Positions 48,701-62,255 of a stretch of 64,000 bases of DNA are shown here, in pieces. The stretch lies in assembly GCA_019843655.1 (NCBI GenBank), contig JACDQD010000103.1, positions 8,246,001 to 8,310,000 of the forward strand, written 5' to 3'. The position numbers were made by a program, and so were the translations under genes. Source of the stretch: Lethocerus indicus. Lineage: Eukaryota; Arthropoda; Insecta; Hemiptera; Belostomatidae. The stretch's first letter is position 1. Each line of letters opens with the position of its first letter. The notes under the pieces are model-generated. The model made no database searches. It was not told the origin of the DNA and saw only the letters and a program-made list of their open reading frames with translations.

Positions 48701-50718
48701 AATAAATTAGCGATGAATGAATGCAACATGTATATCATGTATTATATTCGTTGTTAGGTAAAAGGATCAAAATATTTTGTTACGTGAATCATTTAATTGT
48801 TGCCACCATTTTTTCTACATACCTTGAAGACAAATCGATTCCAGCCATTGTCACTATAATTCGTGATTAAAATAATTTGTCTTTTCTTGAAACATTTTAA
48901 TACATTTGTTAAAATAATATGTACCGATCATACGGATGAGCCCTGCTTATCGGTATTTAGGGACGGGACTGATCTAGGTTATAGAGGGCACCGTCTGAGA
49001 GCCTGCGTGGGTGAAAGGCGCCTCGGGCCAGGAAATTTGTGAAAACCGGTCTTGAATTCTTTTGAAGTCGGGTTCTCAACCGCGATATCCCAATCTTCCT
49101 TTTGGGCATAATAGCATTAACGTCTCCCCCCCCCCGGCCACCTCCTTCAGATCTCATTACCCCCTCAACCGGCTTCTGGCTAAATCGAGTACTCCCAAAA
49201 TTCTCTCTGTTTTTTGCCTCCTCGTTATCGGGATCTTTAGACCTGGCCATAATTAAACCGGCCGCGTAGATTCGGAACGGCGTAGACCGAACACATTTTC
49301 CTTCACGAGATATTCCGATTGGTATTAACGTGATATAAATATATACAGAATTTTTGTGGGGAAAAATAAATTACCATTTGCCGTAACCATCGGAAATATT
49401 TATGTTCTTTAGCAGAGGATTATCCTGGGGTATGGTATACACAACAATTTTAAATTATTAACATTCCCCCGGTGTATTGCAGCTATCGTCTTTCATCGTC
49501 GACATTTTGACTCGCGCAATCTAAATAAAACACGTTAACGGAACTTTATATGTTCAGTAATCTCCGTAAACGCAGTTTACGGACTATTTTACGGTATATG
49601 ACCCTGAAATAAGAGGTTGATAGTTTTGCGCATAATAAATGATAACGTTCGTATACATATTTTATATGTGGGCATTCCGTGTTCATTTTCTATATTGGGC
49701 CTCATTCCGTTTCTTTGATATCCGCAGAAGCATTGTATTACAGTAGAAATATGTCTCAGGACTTGAATTTGAGAATATTCATCTTCTTCCCACGGTTGTA
49801 ATTTCAATTTGACAGTTTTATGAAAAGCCACACCGCCCTTCCAACCCCATTCATCAACTCGCCTTTTTATTTAACGAAAGGAGAGTGTTTAGGGGGGGGA
49901 GCGAGTAATCTTTTTCCATAGCTCTTTGTAGCGGGATCTTTTCCAATCTCGAATCATAAAAGTTTGTCCCCGCCGAAACGGGAGTTGCCGCCGTGTCCTC
50001 GCCCCAACGGCGCGGCTCCTTTTAATTGTCACACTCCGTAATTAACGACGGTTCAAGGACCCATTCGCGGATTGCTTGGCAAAAAGTTTCAGCGGAGAAG
50101 ACAATATAACAGGAAAAACGATTTCTCACAGAGCGTTTATTAATTTTACTCGATATCAATTGATCGATTCAGTCAGTCGCAATCATCATTATATACCGAG
50201 TATATAACGGATTCCGGTTTTTAATGAACTTATTTTTCAATGAATGCTGAAATTACTTTTCAAGAACAAATCTATCTACCTTAACATGACTGCAAGTATT
50301 CGAATAATATCTCGTCACTTCGACGTTTTTACATAGATACACACAATTCATGTTTTTCTATAGAAACGGATAAATCAGTTAGATTCAGATAAGAAAAAGG
50401 GCGGTACATCATCAAAGCACATTCTTCTAGAACCTGTTTGTTTTATTACAGAAAAGGGACATAAAAATGTTCCGTTTTGGGTACGGTCACATTCCAGTTC
50501 ACCACATTAATCTACACTCGTCTGGAGCCAACAAATTATCGATAGAGTTAAAAATTACACAAATCATATTTATAAAATATTTAAACACAATTCCTAACTT
50601 GTTGACAGTGTTATTTCCTTCTTTCCGCTGGGAATCAACCTGACGGTGTTGAGGATGCTCCGAGCCATTCGTCTTCTCAGGTTACTCAGATTGATCAAAC
50701 TCATACCGAAGCTCTGCA
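42669..50718 (+). CDS. Voltage-gated calcium channel alpha-1-like protein, N terminus to S4 of domain I
   Basis: Four exons, 42669-42772, 46760-46859, 47305-47444 and 50609-50718, join in phase into about 151 codons; the rest lies to the right. The ATG at 42669 has an in-frame TAA at the acceptor site just upstream, so it is the true start. Seen: short N tail, then TALFIFKEDNIIRRKFKAI and VEWIPFEYIILLVIIANCI (S1), LEKTEIYFFIIFVVEMTLK (S2), YLRNPWNIIDFFVILVG (S3), then LRMLRAIRLLRLLRLIK (S4). This reads like domain I of Cav1/Cav2 channels, with the PFEY, PEDD, LRNxWNxxDF and IPxL landmarks. The S4 lacks the usual RPLKLVSG text. Paralogue (cacophony-like, Ca-alpha1D-like or other) is not settled. 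Such proteins form the pore and voltage sensor of Ca2+ channels in excitable cell membranes. Confidence 0.8.
42773..46759 (+). other. Channel intron 1, no features seen
   Basis: About 4 kb, AT-rich with GC-rich patches. No exon or repeat family recognised. Confidence 0.7.
46760..46859 (+). CDS. Channel exon 2: S1 and S1-S2 loop
   Basis: One base then PFEYIILLVIIANCIILGFG and FYLPEDDVHAQRL. PEDD is the acidic loop seen in Cav1 and Cav2. Acceptor tttttag; donor GTAAGT. Confidence 0.85.
46860..47304 (+). other. Channel intron 2, no features seen
   Basis: 445 bp, AT-rich. Confidence 0.75.
47305..47444 (+). CDS. Channel exon 3: S2 and S3
   Basis: EKTEIYFFIIFVVEMTLKLV, AYGFVLHPGSYLRNPWN and IIDFFVILVG, ending with GG of a Gly codon. 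The S2 acidic E and the S3 D of the voltage sensor are present. Acceptor ttttgcag; donor GTAAGT. Confidence 0.88.
47445..50608 (+). other. Channel intron 3, no alternative S4 exon seen
   Basis: About 3.2 kb. Fly cacophony uses mutually exclusive IS4 exons, so this intron and the next were read for a second S4-coding exon with regularly spaced Arg; none was found. Confidence 0.6.
50609..50718 (+). CDS. Channel exon 4: S3-S4 turn and S4
   Basis: T completes the Gly codon, then VISFFPLGINLTVLRMLRAI, RLLRLLRLIKLIPKLC. S4 has five Arg and one Lys at every third position. Acceptor ttgacag, donor GTAAGT, phases match exon 3. Downstream exons were not found before 64 kb. Confidence 0.78.
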
Positions 50719-50864
50719 GTAAGTACTACAGATTATATAAATACAAAACTTGTATACATAATGTATGTGAACGATTTATGTTTCATGTTGACGATTAATA
50801 ATCATAAATAATCACAATTATAATATCCAGGAAATGAAATTTTAGGAAGATGGCTATAATCAAT

Positions 50865-51040
50865 TAAATACGTTACACAACCTCGACATACCAACAGTCG
50901 ACGTTACAGAAGCCGGGTGGCTTCCTTATCATAAGAAATAGGAGGCATAAAACTATTCGTACCTCAAAACCATAAATGTTGATTGTACTAAATAAAATTA
51001 TTGTAATAAATAAAAATCAATTTCAAATTTCAAATATATA
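50865..51040 (+). mobile_element. Second Jockey-like LINE 3' end, strongly truncated
   Basis: Contains a piece reading HNLDIPTVDV-like in one frame, then a tail AACCATAAATGTTGATTGTA and an A-rich end. The text parallels the end of the element at 34940-35540, where ATTCATGTTGATTCTAC occurs, so both are probably one family. Confidence 0.5.
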
Positions 51041-51175
51041 AGGTAGTTGTAGCGGTTGGTATTTTCAGTGAAAGAAGTAGCGCCACCACCAAACATATTA
51101 ACAAGCAGATGGGAAGGAGTTAATGAATGATTTGGTCGGTACCCGGATTATTTATAAGTCGTAAGGACAAACCTA

Positions 51176-51240
51176 CACACACCCACGCACACACACACAC
51201 ACACTATCTCTCTCCCTCTCTCTTTCTCCTCGCCGCTTCA
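51176..51240. repeat. (CA)n-(TC)n compound microsatellite
   Basis: A CA-rich run followed directly by TCTC/CTCC repeats. Confidence 0.85.
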
Positions 51241-54200
51241 TTACCGGAGTGTGTTTTGGCCTCCTTTTGATAATGCCGGAGAAAATTGAAAAACGATCCC
51301 CAGCCTGAAAAGCGGGCCAAAGGGCGAAGTATTGGCGAGTTGTTTGGTTGTTATGGGCCGGGGTCGGGGCAAGGGCGGTCAGGACCCTTTGAGTTAGGCT
51401 TGGCCCCGGTTAGTTTTTTTCTCCCCCTCTACTTTTTTCTTTTTTTAATTTTTTCTTTTTTCATATATTCGAGAATAGAGGTTTTTTCGTTTAATCTTCT
51501 CTGGCTCCGACATCAGAGGGACACCTGCCGGCCGGCCGACACTCCCCACCTGTTGACCCTCCACGCCAATAGCGGCGGTAACCATTAATTCTCTTAACTT
51601 CAATACGCTAAATAAATTTATACGCTCATTTTACAGGTTTAAATGAACTTACTTTCAATCATTTTTGGCCTTTCATCTCACTGCTGCATTTATCGACATA
51701 AACTGTACCTGCCGAACGCTATTGACGCAAACGAAATGCCATAACACTCCTCACCAAATATACGATTGGAAACTGAAAGTAAAATCTCGGCAACGATAAG
51801 TACCATATTGGGTGAAGACAGAAAATGGCTTATTCATTAGTGTAGGAAGGAACTAATTATTCCGCAGAAGTGGTGGAGGACGTCTTCCTAATTCTTTCTG
51901 ACTGGGTTCTTTCAGATTGCGTAAAATAGAAAACTACTGATGTTCCTGAAGATTGACATTCCTCCATAACTTTCTGTTAGTGGCAACGCCGTGGCCCAGT
52001 TACGCATCTAGCCGTTAATGAAGTTTTCTTCTCAAGAGTAATTCGCCCGACCCCAATAAATTATAGGCTAAGCTGAAGGATATTTCTCAATAAATGTTCC
52101 GTAACTCTGTTTCGTGGGCTAAAAAATCCCGGACTTTTGGCCGGAGTCCCCTTGAATTAAACGAGACGTCCAGACGAAACATCTGCACTTATAAATTCCC
52201 CGATCGCTCGTTTCGTCATCCGAAAATTACATAAACGTCTACACATCGCCTAGCAAATTGTAATTCCTTTTGGTTAGATTCCCGCAAACTATTGTTACCG
52301 TCTAAATTCCTAATTCGACCATATTTTTCATTGTTGTTAAATTAAGTAACGTATAATTGAGTAAATATCTCGTTGTTATGTTTGATTTTTCTATCAATAA
52401 CTTATGATAATAAGTACTTCCGATCACTAGCATGTGATCAGCATATATGAACACGGAATTGTAATGAAATTTCTTTATTTATTGATCAGAATTTCTCGTA
52501 ATTGAAACTTTGTTCGCTGTTTCAGAAAAGAATTGAACCTGCAGGGTAGTATGAAGAGTACAGTTTTAAGAATGCTTGAAGGTGAATGTCAAAACCTTGC
52601 ATTTTCAGTTTCTTATTATATAATTACGATTTTAATTATCGAATGGTTGCCAATTTTAGGACGGTGCAGAAGAGATCCCGCTCTCCATTTCTTTTTAATG
52701 AAGACCAAAGACGAGGTCAGGGGATTAGCGGTGAAGGAGAAGCTTATTACATTTAGATTTAGCCAATATTTTCATTATTATTATTTACCTTTTCACATTA
52801 TTGTCTCATTATTATAATTACTTTATATTACTTTGAAAATGAATTGTAGTTCATTTATTTTGTTAATAAAGATAATCGGTCACTCAAAACATTGCTCATT
52901 GATCCTAGTCCCTCCATTCTGTTAACATAGTGAATTTCGCTATATCTACATGTGAAAAGTGTGAAATTACTTGAAATTGCTTCATTTCGGGAATGAAGCT
53001 TCCATCAACGCAATTCGTGGAACATAACGAATTGACTTACACAGATGCTTTTTTTTGTATTAAGAATGAGAGGCAACCAGATACTATAAAGTATGGACAT
53101 GATGAATGTTTGACACAACGAGTAACTAACTTTGGGAGGGTGACTACACTGTCTTGTAGTTATGATTGAACTTTTGATCAGACCGAGTAATATTATCGTT
53201 AGCGAAGTAACCAAGTGCCGGAATCGATGGCGAAACTGCATAAGTAGCCCCTAACTGGAAGAGGGAGATCACTCCTGAGTGAGAAGGGTTTTTTCCCTGT
53301 AGCATGTTCTTCGAACCGCCAAACGACTTAGCGGATTTCCCTCCCCCCTCCCACCCACCATCGGACCGAAACTTTGGCAATTTAACTTTTTAAGCAATAA
53401 CGGCAGACGTCGATTGGCCGGCTTTCGAGTTGAAGCCGGGTGCGGGGATGGAGGGGGCGGCGTGAAAACTGAACGCGCCCGTTCATATTCCTATTCAATA
53501 GAATCGATATTTCCCCCGGGCCGAAATTACTCCGAAACGTTTTTTTTTCGTATTCCGGCATGAATGTTGAAGCGCCCAGGGAATTTTAACCCCCGGTAAG
53601 GTTCGAACGGACAAGGAATTCAATGATTCAATAAGCACCCGGTTTACACGCTTCTACACAAATAAAACTGCTATCGGGCGATTTCTCTTCAGTTCTATCG
53701 ACTTAGGTAACTTAGGAATAAATATTGATTGAAATAATATTCGGTCCGCGTAAAAAATCAAAAGCGGTACGTGTTAAATATATGATATAAAACAATACAA
53801 AAGATTATTGCTTCGTTATTGTGATATTAAGACTGGAATTATAATGAATATGACGTAAAAGATTGGTTTATTATGAGAATGCTACAAGCTCGCCCACCGG
53901 CCGAATTAAAAATTAGACGTTACACATCTTTCCAAGGATCCTTGGTGTTACGAATTCCGGAAGCGTTGTGACTTCCCACGCGAAATTCGTCCTTGCCGAC
54001 GGGGGTTAGATTCGGTCGGGAAAAGGAACCGAAAAAAATAGGCGCGTGTTATCCGTTATGCGAAGGCGTTGGATGGTGGGACACTATTCGGGCCGCTTGA
54101 TGTTAATGAATTTCATCCGGGCGGGTCCGAACGCTCCGGTTGCTGCGAGATATTCCGAATATAAATAGTCCGCCCAGCCAGACTCATTTGTCCGATATTT

Positions 54201-57200
54201 TGATTTCTGAGTTTAATTTATCGAGTCGGAACTCAGTCGGGCCGACCTTCCGCCGGCGTCCGGTTGAAGGGGGGTGTCGACCAGCCGTTAGAGGAGGACG
54301 GCTCGCAGAATTCTAATATCGCGGGGCACGGCCCAAATAATTACGGGCGTATAAAATGTCACACGGGATAAATAAACCGGTTAAAAATAGTAGATATGGA
54401 ATTTTATTTTCGATCCACTTGAATTACGAGGTTCAGTTAGATGTTTCGTCCCCGCATCCAATATGCCTACAAATAGATTAGCGTGACGCCGTTAAGTTAA
54501 CCTTTCCATGAATTTTGTTTAAACGACTTAAAATTATGTTTTGATTTTATCCAAAGTTAGCAGAAAAAAATTGGTGTACGTTGCTTGTTATATTTCCCAA
54601 ATGAATACATTTATAAACAAATGATACAGAAATTTGTCAATATAATTCCAAATAATTATAATGTAGTTGATGTCAATAATAATAGAAAAATCAACGGTGC
54701 AAAACCACAAAATTCCCAACACAATGCGACAAAAATTAGTTTATAAATTTTAAAAGGAATAATAAATGTTATCAGAAAAGGTGTTTGTTTTGCTTGTTGT
54801 TTATAAGGGTTTTTCGGAAATTATTTCTGAAATGTTCACCAATGTATTAAGAAGAAATTTATTGAATCAAGCGACAAGTCGTTTTGCAAGAGCAAACATT
54901 TTTACGGGTTCAGAAACATGAAACCTGTTGCATCACTACTATAACCTAAATCGCGGGTTTTACTCTTTGGCGATCGTGAAAAATTCACGCATTCGAATGA
55001 AAAAAATACTGATGTTATATGCAATCTGATAACTAACTAAGGAAAAATTAGTTTCGTTAGTATTAGTTATCTGGAGATTTATCAAGCTGTAACTCAACTG
55101 AGATTAAAGAATATGTACACCTGAAAGATTTAAACGCAATTAGAAAAGATGTTAAAAAAATAGAAACATAACAATATTGTTTTAATGTTAATTTTTATAG
55201 ATGAAAGTTAAGTAACTTTAATTGAAGGCAAAGTATCATCAAAGTGGCGAACATCTTGCCTATTTGGCCTATACTCCGTGATATACCACACGGTATGGTT
55301 TTAAAATACCATAATTCTTCACCTTTCTTCACTTTTTAGCTTGGTTCTATATTACATCGGTTTCGGTTTCTTGCCGTTGAGTTTATACATACGATTTTCG
55401 TTTGGGCTTCCGAATGTGCTTTATTTTTCGTTCCATATAAGTGGCTTTTGTGTCTATCGACGTAGATCGCAGCGGTTCCTCCGCTTCATTTCCCAACCAT
55501 TATTAGGTGAGTGAGTTTATTTCGTCTCTTAACAATGTGGACCCTCTCCGCCCGTGTGAATGGTTCGGACAAACTGTTGGAATAGTGTAATTTTGATTGT
55601 TGCTGGCATAGTGGCGCAATGTATCCGGGCTTGTTACCTGGCGTTGTGTACAGAGCGTAGGGGGGCCCATGACGGGCCTAATCAATAATCAGGAATTAAA
55701 GTTTCCGCCCGGGGCGGCGGCGCGGGGTTTCTATGGTTGGAGATAAAGGGGAGACCTTGTCGGAGCCAAGTCGCTATGGCGACCGGCCTACTCCGTCGCC
55801 AAATGCATTTATAATGCTCCCTGCAAACCACATCTATTAAACATGGCAGTAATTCAGGTATTTCTCCGCAAATCCCTGAAATATCTCCCTTACTCTCTTC
55901 TGGTTAATAGTGCTGAATGCCGCTTATTTTATTTTATAATTATGGAAATAAAACAGGGAATAGACGAACAGTAAGACATCATATTGTAAAGCGGGTCGGC
56001 ATAAATCAGCCAATTTGTTTGAGCGATTCCAAAGATTCGTCCCACACTATCTGCAGTTTCCCCGCACAAACACAATGAATACCCACCAATATATTACATT
56101 ACCCGGAATAAGCATAAACTCGGGCCCAGAGAACTGGGGGTATTTTAGCCTACACACAGGCGCACACGGACAATAGGTTTTATTGTTCTCCTCGGACCAT
56201 CGGAAAGCGGGCAACCTTAGCGATCGCCAAATTATTCACGAGGGCGGGATAAAATGTTTTTTTTTCTCTCTCCAATTTCGGTAGTCCTATACAGAGAGCA
56301 GTTTGGCCAGTAAGGAAACGGAAATATACGATGTCGGGCCGGTTGAGGTCACTAAGTTGTCCGACGAGGCTTCCCCTATCTGAGTCCTCATCGATTCCAC
56401 CCTCTACCCCTCAGGCATTCTTTGCTATTTTGAAGAAAGGCTAACTCTAGCAAAGAAACCAGCTCTATTATGTCCCCCTAACAATATATCTTCTGGGAAC
56501 CGGCATAGTTATATTCATTGAAATAAAGTATATGTAGTTAAGAATGGTCTCGAAGAAGTATTTAATTAATATATAATATAATTTCATAATATATTCGTAA
56601 AGAACATTTCTGTCAATTGATATTTCAGCTCTATTTTATACGACCGAATTATTGACACATTTCATTGTCAATATAACAGTGTGTTGCAAGTAATGTAAAA
56701 TTCAGATATGGATTAATATAAGATCGTTTTTATACGACGGTTCACCAAACCGTCCATCTTGCGACCATAGTAAATTATGGTTTGCACCTCAATATATGGG
56801 AAGAAGAAATCGCAATATTGATCCCATTACGTACCTTCAACGCGGACACCAGCATTGTCGATAATAAGGTTCCTCCGCTGTTGTACAATCAAGGGACATC
56901 ATTGATTTTTAGACTGTGATTTGAGGATGTGTTTTAAATGCTACGAGTATTAACCTGGAGCGAATGGAAGGAGGAATGCTCCGGGGGCGTTGCGCGGAAA
57001 CTGAAAACAGTTGGAACAGACTTCAATATCCGCTAAGTCAAATCCGAGTGCCGATAAAACATTTCCTCGGGTCCGTAATGGGGGATTGGTAGGGGCCTGC
57101 CAACACCCCCGCCCCTCCCATCTGTACCTTACATTCGCGGTCCCGCCTCCCAAATGTAATACCGGCTTTCTCTCAATCCACTCAGATTCCAAGGGGCAAA

Positions 57201-59271
57201 CATTGAGCCTCTAAAGACCGGCGTTGAAACGAAGAAAATACTCGGCGGGTAAACCAGACGACTCGATACGCCGAGTCAAATATTTTTAAAAACTACGCAC
57301 AAACAATTCACCAATTGCAATATAACTTTCGCGCATCAGCCAGTAATGTTGTGATCGCAGTGATAATTACCATTCATCCATTAAATGTGAAGAATAAGTA
57401 AAACCCTATGAAGTTTAATGAACGAAGGTTTCAGCAACCAGAACTTGAATTACCGTTAATTTTCGGTAGGATCCACCAGTTTTGGCTATTCCGGGATTTT
57501 TCCTGTATTTGGAAACCACCCGACCGGGACCCACTGGAAGGGTCCATCTGACCCTGATGACGGAGCCAGTAGGAGTTCCGGGGTTATACCAACATCATAC
57601 TTAAATAGTCCCACCGTCGTTCTTTATATCCGAGGGTCGTTGATTAAATTTGAGCGTGTACTCGCAAATAATCGGGTGGGCGGGAGCAATTAAAGTGAAC
57701 AATATAACTTCTTGAATTCATCAAATAATAATTAATTTTTCGCCGACTTAATAACGCTGTCTGTTAGCTTTCCAAATAATTATAGCTCCGTCAAGCACCG
57801 TCGTTGAATTCAAAAGCAAATATTCGTTCCCCCCATTCGAAGTGAGGGAAACTTTCCTTTGCGAAACGTCCGTAAAACAGAGAATCCAATTAATTGTTTT
57901 TTTTTCAATAAGCTGAATGCGGAGGTGGTTTTCTGTGGAGGAAAGAATTGTAAAAATGATTGTTTGCCATGGCACAGAAATCCCTGGAGGAAATTAAATA
58001 TAAAAACCTATTGAGGGTCTAAATTTAGCTGAAGATTCTCCCTGGAATAAAATAAATATTGAGAATGAAAAAAGTCGAACGGGGCTACCCATCTATGTTA
58101 ACTGTAATAACTGTATATATCCTTGCAGTGGAAAATCAAAAGTTAATATTAATTTAATTTTTAATCGCAAAGTGAGGAATGATAATAATTCACTATTTCA
58201 ACTAACAGCCAAAGAGGAAATTCCAGTTTTGTAATATCGGTAACGTATATTTTTCATAATGTAATTCTCATATCGTCCTAATGACGAATCTACCGGAGGA
58301 AGAAACATGAAGTGTTAAACGATGCGTATAACAACATAAAATAAAAAGTAACACGGAAGTCCGAGTTACTAATTTCTTGGAGTCGTAATTTAGCGCGCAA
58401 TCTACACCTCGGTGATGACTCGATTTGTAAATTTGTGTAATTCCTGTGAAATTACTTCGACAAGATAATTGTCATAACGTGTCATAACTGTCTTCAACAT
58501 TCGTCACAGCACAATTTATGATTGTTTAAACAACCGACAGCATGGAGTAGCATGGAGTGCCATTCCGAACCATTATAATTTATTATGCGGGCGTTGGGAC
58601 TATATAGTGGAAATTTAAAGTTAATCTTTATATAGGTATTTCCAAGACCCGTCGTGTCGAGTTAAAAGGATGAGACAAATTAACACTGAGATTCCGAAAG
58701 TCGTTAAATTTGACCGTCGTTAAATAAATACCGCATAGGTCATACCGGAATTGAGTATTATTTGAAAATTAAATCTTTCCAGAGTTTTTCTAACAGTTTT
58801 GACTCCAAGAGAAAAATTTCGCTCTCGAAGATATAAAATTATAATGAAGTCGAAAGGACCATGATGTCCGGGATCACCTAACCGGTTTATTGACACTGAC
58901 AACTGACAGCCCGCCTCCCGTTTCGATACATTCGAATCCCATCAGCCCGAATTCCACCTCTCCGCTCAGCCAATCCTCCAACAGTGCCTAACATATTATG
59001 CGACATAGAACAAAATTATTTTAAAAATAATCGCCGTATTAATGTTCACAATTATTTTATTATTATTATTGCTCGGCGTTTCATAATATATTGACTGGTG
59101 TTAAATTCTAATGAATATACATTTACTCTTGTTATAAATTGAAATTTTCGGCTCAAAAAATTTCCATCTTGAGGATTCGTGCACGGATAGATGCTTTGAC
59201 ATTAATTTACACAGGGTCCTAATTAGTAGGGTATTAGAATTTTTAGTTAGTATCTACTGAAGTAATCTAAC

Positions 59272-59740
59272 AGTACAACAATGTTTCGCTCAAACGTCTT
59301 TTTTGTGATATTGGACCTATTGAAATGTCATTCAAAATTGTTGATTTATATGGCTACTCAACTGGATTGGCAATGGTTATTACTAAAACATTTATTCATT
59401 ATTTACTACTTGAACCTGCATATAGATATGCGAATAGTGATAATATTTTATTTTCATGAATTATATTAAAAGTAGTAATATTTCAATTTTAAATCAAGTG
59501 AATATCTCGTTCTGGTATAGGCAATCCAGCATAACTCCGTAGTTGTGCGTATAGTACCACAAAGCGCCGTACTGAATAAAGATAACGTAAATTTATTGGT
59601 TAGAAGATTAGAATTTTCTTTTAAAATCTTTTAACAATAGAAGCGGTTGGTATGACAGTATAACAATGTTTCATTCTAAAGGTTTTTGTGATATTGAACC
59701 TATTGAAATGACATTCAAAATTGTTGATTTATACTGATTG
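59272..59740 (+). repeat. Direct duplication, two copies of an approximately 85-bp segment
   Basis: ACAACAATGTTTCGCTCAAA and GACCTATTGAAATGTCATTC recur with changes about 380 bp later (ATAACAATGTTTCATTCTAA, GAACCTATTGAAATGACATT). Both continue CAAAATTGTTGATTTATA. Origin unknown. Confidence 0.75.
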
Positions 59741-62255
59741 ATTGTAAAATAAATTTACAAATTCTTCATTGAACTCTCTTTAATTACTATATGCCCTGTT
59801 GTAATTAACATTTTCGGGAGAATGTTTGTAATTTTTTAATGTTGATAAGTGATAGATCAACCTCAGAACTGAGGTTCAATTTACTGCATTTTATTTTTAT
59901 CTTATTTTATTACTCCCATTCATACATGGACTATGAGTATGGGTATCCTGCGGTGAACCGACGGCCTCATTTCAACTTTGAGCTATCCGACCGCGTTCGG
60001 GCGAAATATGCGAATTAAAAGAGTAGCTAAAGAAGCGGAATTCAATCTATGACGATCGGAACAATTAATTTGACCGATGGGAAATTGTAGAACCGAGTTG
60101 AAACGGGCTGGGACAGGTGGATGTTGGCTGAAACTGTGGCATAATGGAGAGAGATGGGCGGGTTTTTCACGTCCGGAAAACAATTCTAGAGGGCCGCGCT
60201 ACAGTGACAAGCGCGCTTGACACTCCCACCTACCTGTCAGGGGCCCCCATTTCCCAACAACTTTAGGTCCAAATTAAATAACGTAAAAAAAATATTGAAA
60301 AACAGTTCCCAGCACTTAACCCGAATAACCGCCCTTACCGGAACATACATATGTGATGATACAAAGGCTGATGAATATTACCTACTTGGCTTCTGGGAAG
60401 AAACCATTCTGGTAAAGTGCTGATTCAAAACTGTCCGGTTGGTGGGAAACAGCCTTACAATAATTAAGAATAATTTAAACTAAGTTTTTGAGTAATACTA
60501 TAAAAACAAAATACAAATTAATTTATTTCCTATTTTAAGTACACCCCTTTACAGGTAGAGAAACATTAAATAAAAATCACCCTCGCCCAACTAGTAAAGT
60601 TGAGTTACAAACATATAACAAATTTGGAAGATATGAGTGTTAAATATTCAGCATAATCCGTCTCATTTTAAACTTCTTGAGGTAAATGTTTAATTTTGAG
60701 TTTTAAGTTTTGAGCTCTTTATTGTAACAAATATCGCTTTATATAGTTTTTAAGCTACAAATACGTTTTTTATTCAAAAGAACTTACGGAATTTACTATC
60801 TAAACTTTTATCTCGAGTGTCTAATGGAGACAATGTGAAGAAGATGAAGTATGCTATTATTGTAGAAAAGAACAGTCTGTGGTGACACTTGTGGATCTCG
60901 ACATGCGCACCGGGCCACCGCCTCTTCACTTATCAAAAACGCCGGTATCATTTTTAGGACAGTTTCCATTAGAATATTGCAATGCAAAATATGAAATATC
61001 TATATGCTATTTTTAAACGGGAAAGTATCTCTTAAAGTAACTCAGACAGTACAGACGGGGTTTTTGATCCGCAGGAGACGATGGTCAAAATCTCTCTAAG
61101 AGTGTACTAAATCATTAGATTAGAGAAAAGTTCGCCAGTGATGATGTTACAAACCCAGGTGCGACCTAAAACCGTACTAAATCTCTGTAGAGTTAGCCTT
61201 TCCTTAGGTTAAGCCCTCAATACTGAAAAATTTTTGTCTCTCAATTAGAACATTAATCTCTTGGTCCCACTATTCAAAATTGGGGCAAACGAGGTGGGTT
61301 ACTGTGACGATTCAACGATGTCTTTTTATATAAAGAAGTCTGGTTCCCTCTTTCCGTAAAGGTACAACGCACTCGATCGTCACGGCCGAACGCCACTTTT
61401 TTCAATATATTAAATTAATACATTAATTATACGAATTGTATTTTATGTTTGAATAACGTAAATACGCGAAATTGAATTGCGAGAAAACGATATCAAAAGG
61501 CCCCGGGCACGGCAATCGTAAAAGAATGGAAATAATTCAGTCTTTATTAGATTGAAAATAACTGTAATTTGATGCCGCCCATATCAGTTACCGTAACAAG
61601 CGAGCACATCCAAATAATCGCTATCATGCTATTGTTAGCAAGTGCTAATTATGTACTGAAATAACAAACATGCAATACTGCATATAATAAGAATAACGTA
61701 TAAAAAAGAAATATTGAAAAACAGTTCAGCCTGCATTGAAAATAGCGTTAATTTGATAGTTATAGCAAGTGCTAATGAATTGAGATGTACTGATATATAT
61801 TGAACATAAAATATTGCACAACTATATAGAAGGCCTGTAGAATTTCAGTGCTGGGAGTTTCTTAAATTAATAATTGTAATATTTTCTTCGTTTTAGTTAG
61901 CTGACGGTGGATAATTTGTGTTGTCGGCACCGGTCAACTAATATGAACAACTATGGGCCGTGTGCTGGGTGCCGGTGTGGGCTTAGTCGAAGTTGAAGTC
62001 GGTTGAAGTTGTGTGACATGCGCGTGGTGGTCAGGAGAGGAGCGCGAGGCCGGCCGGCCCAGAGCGAGGGTCCCCATCGCCCGGACATGACGGGCCCTCA
62101 CCCACCACCCCTAGAGTATATAGATAGAGTACATACATTTACAATTACACACCGCGCACATCAAACGCGCGGCGGACAGATCGTGCCACATTATACTCGC
62201 ACAGTGTTTTCCCCGAATTAACGGTTTCATACCAGTCGCCGTATAGGATATATAG

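Larger units (their letters stand above)
50719..62240 (+). other. Channel intron 4 or intergenic DNA, no coding exon supported
   Basis: About 11.5 kb. Contents recognised: LINE relic 50865-51040, CA/CT microsatellite 51176-51240, near-direct duplication 59272-59740, weak internal duplications at 61555-61830. If the channel continues, this is a single very long intron. Confidence 0.5.

Noticed and set aside
52660..52715. 56-bp frame between AG and GTCAGG in phase with the S4 exon
   Set aside because: Phase fits, but RCRRDPALHFFLMKTKDE is unlike any Cav linker, and both splice sites are weak.
55341..55506. Open frame between an AG and a GTGAGT, possible channel exon
   Set aside because: Phase does not match the S4 exon, and the translation does not resemble a calcium-channel S4-S5 or S5 segment.
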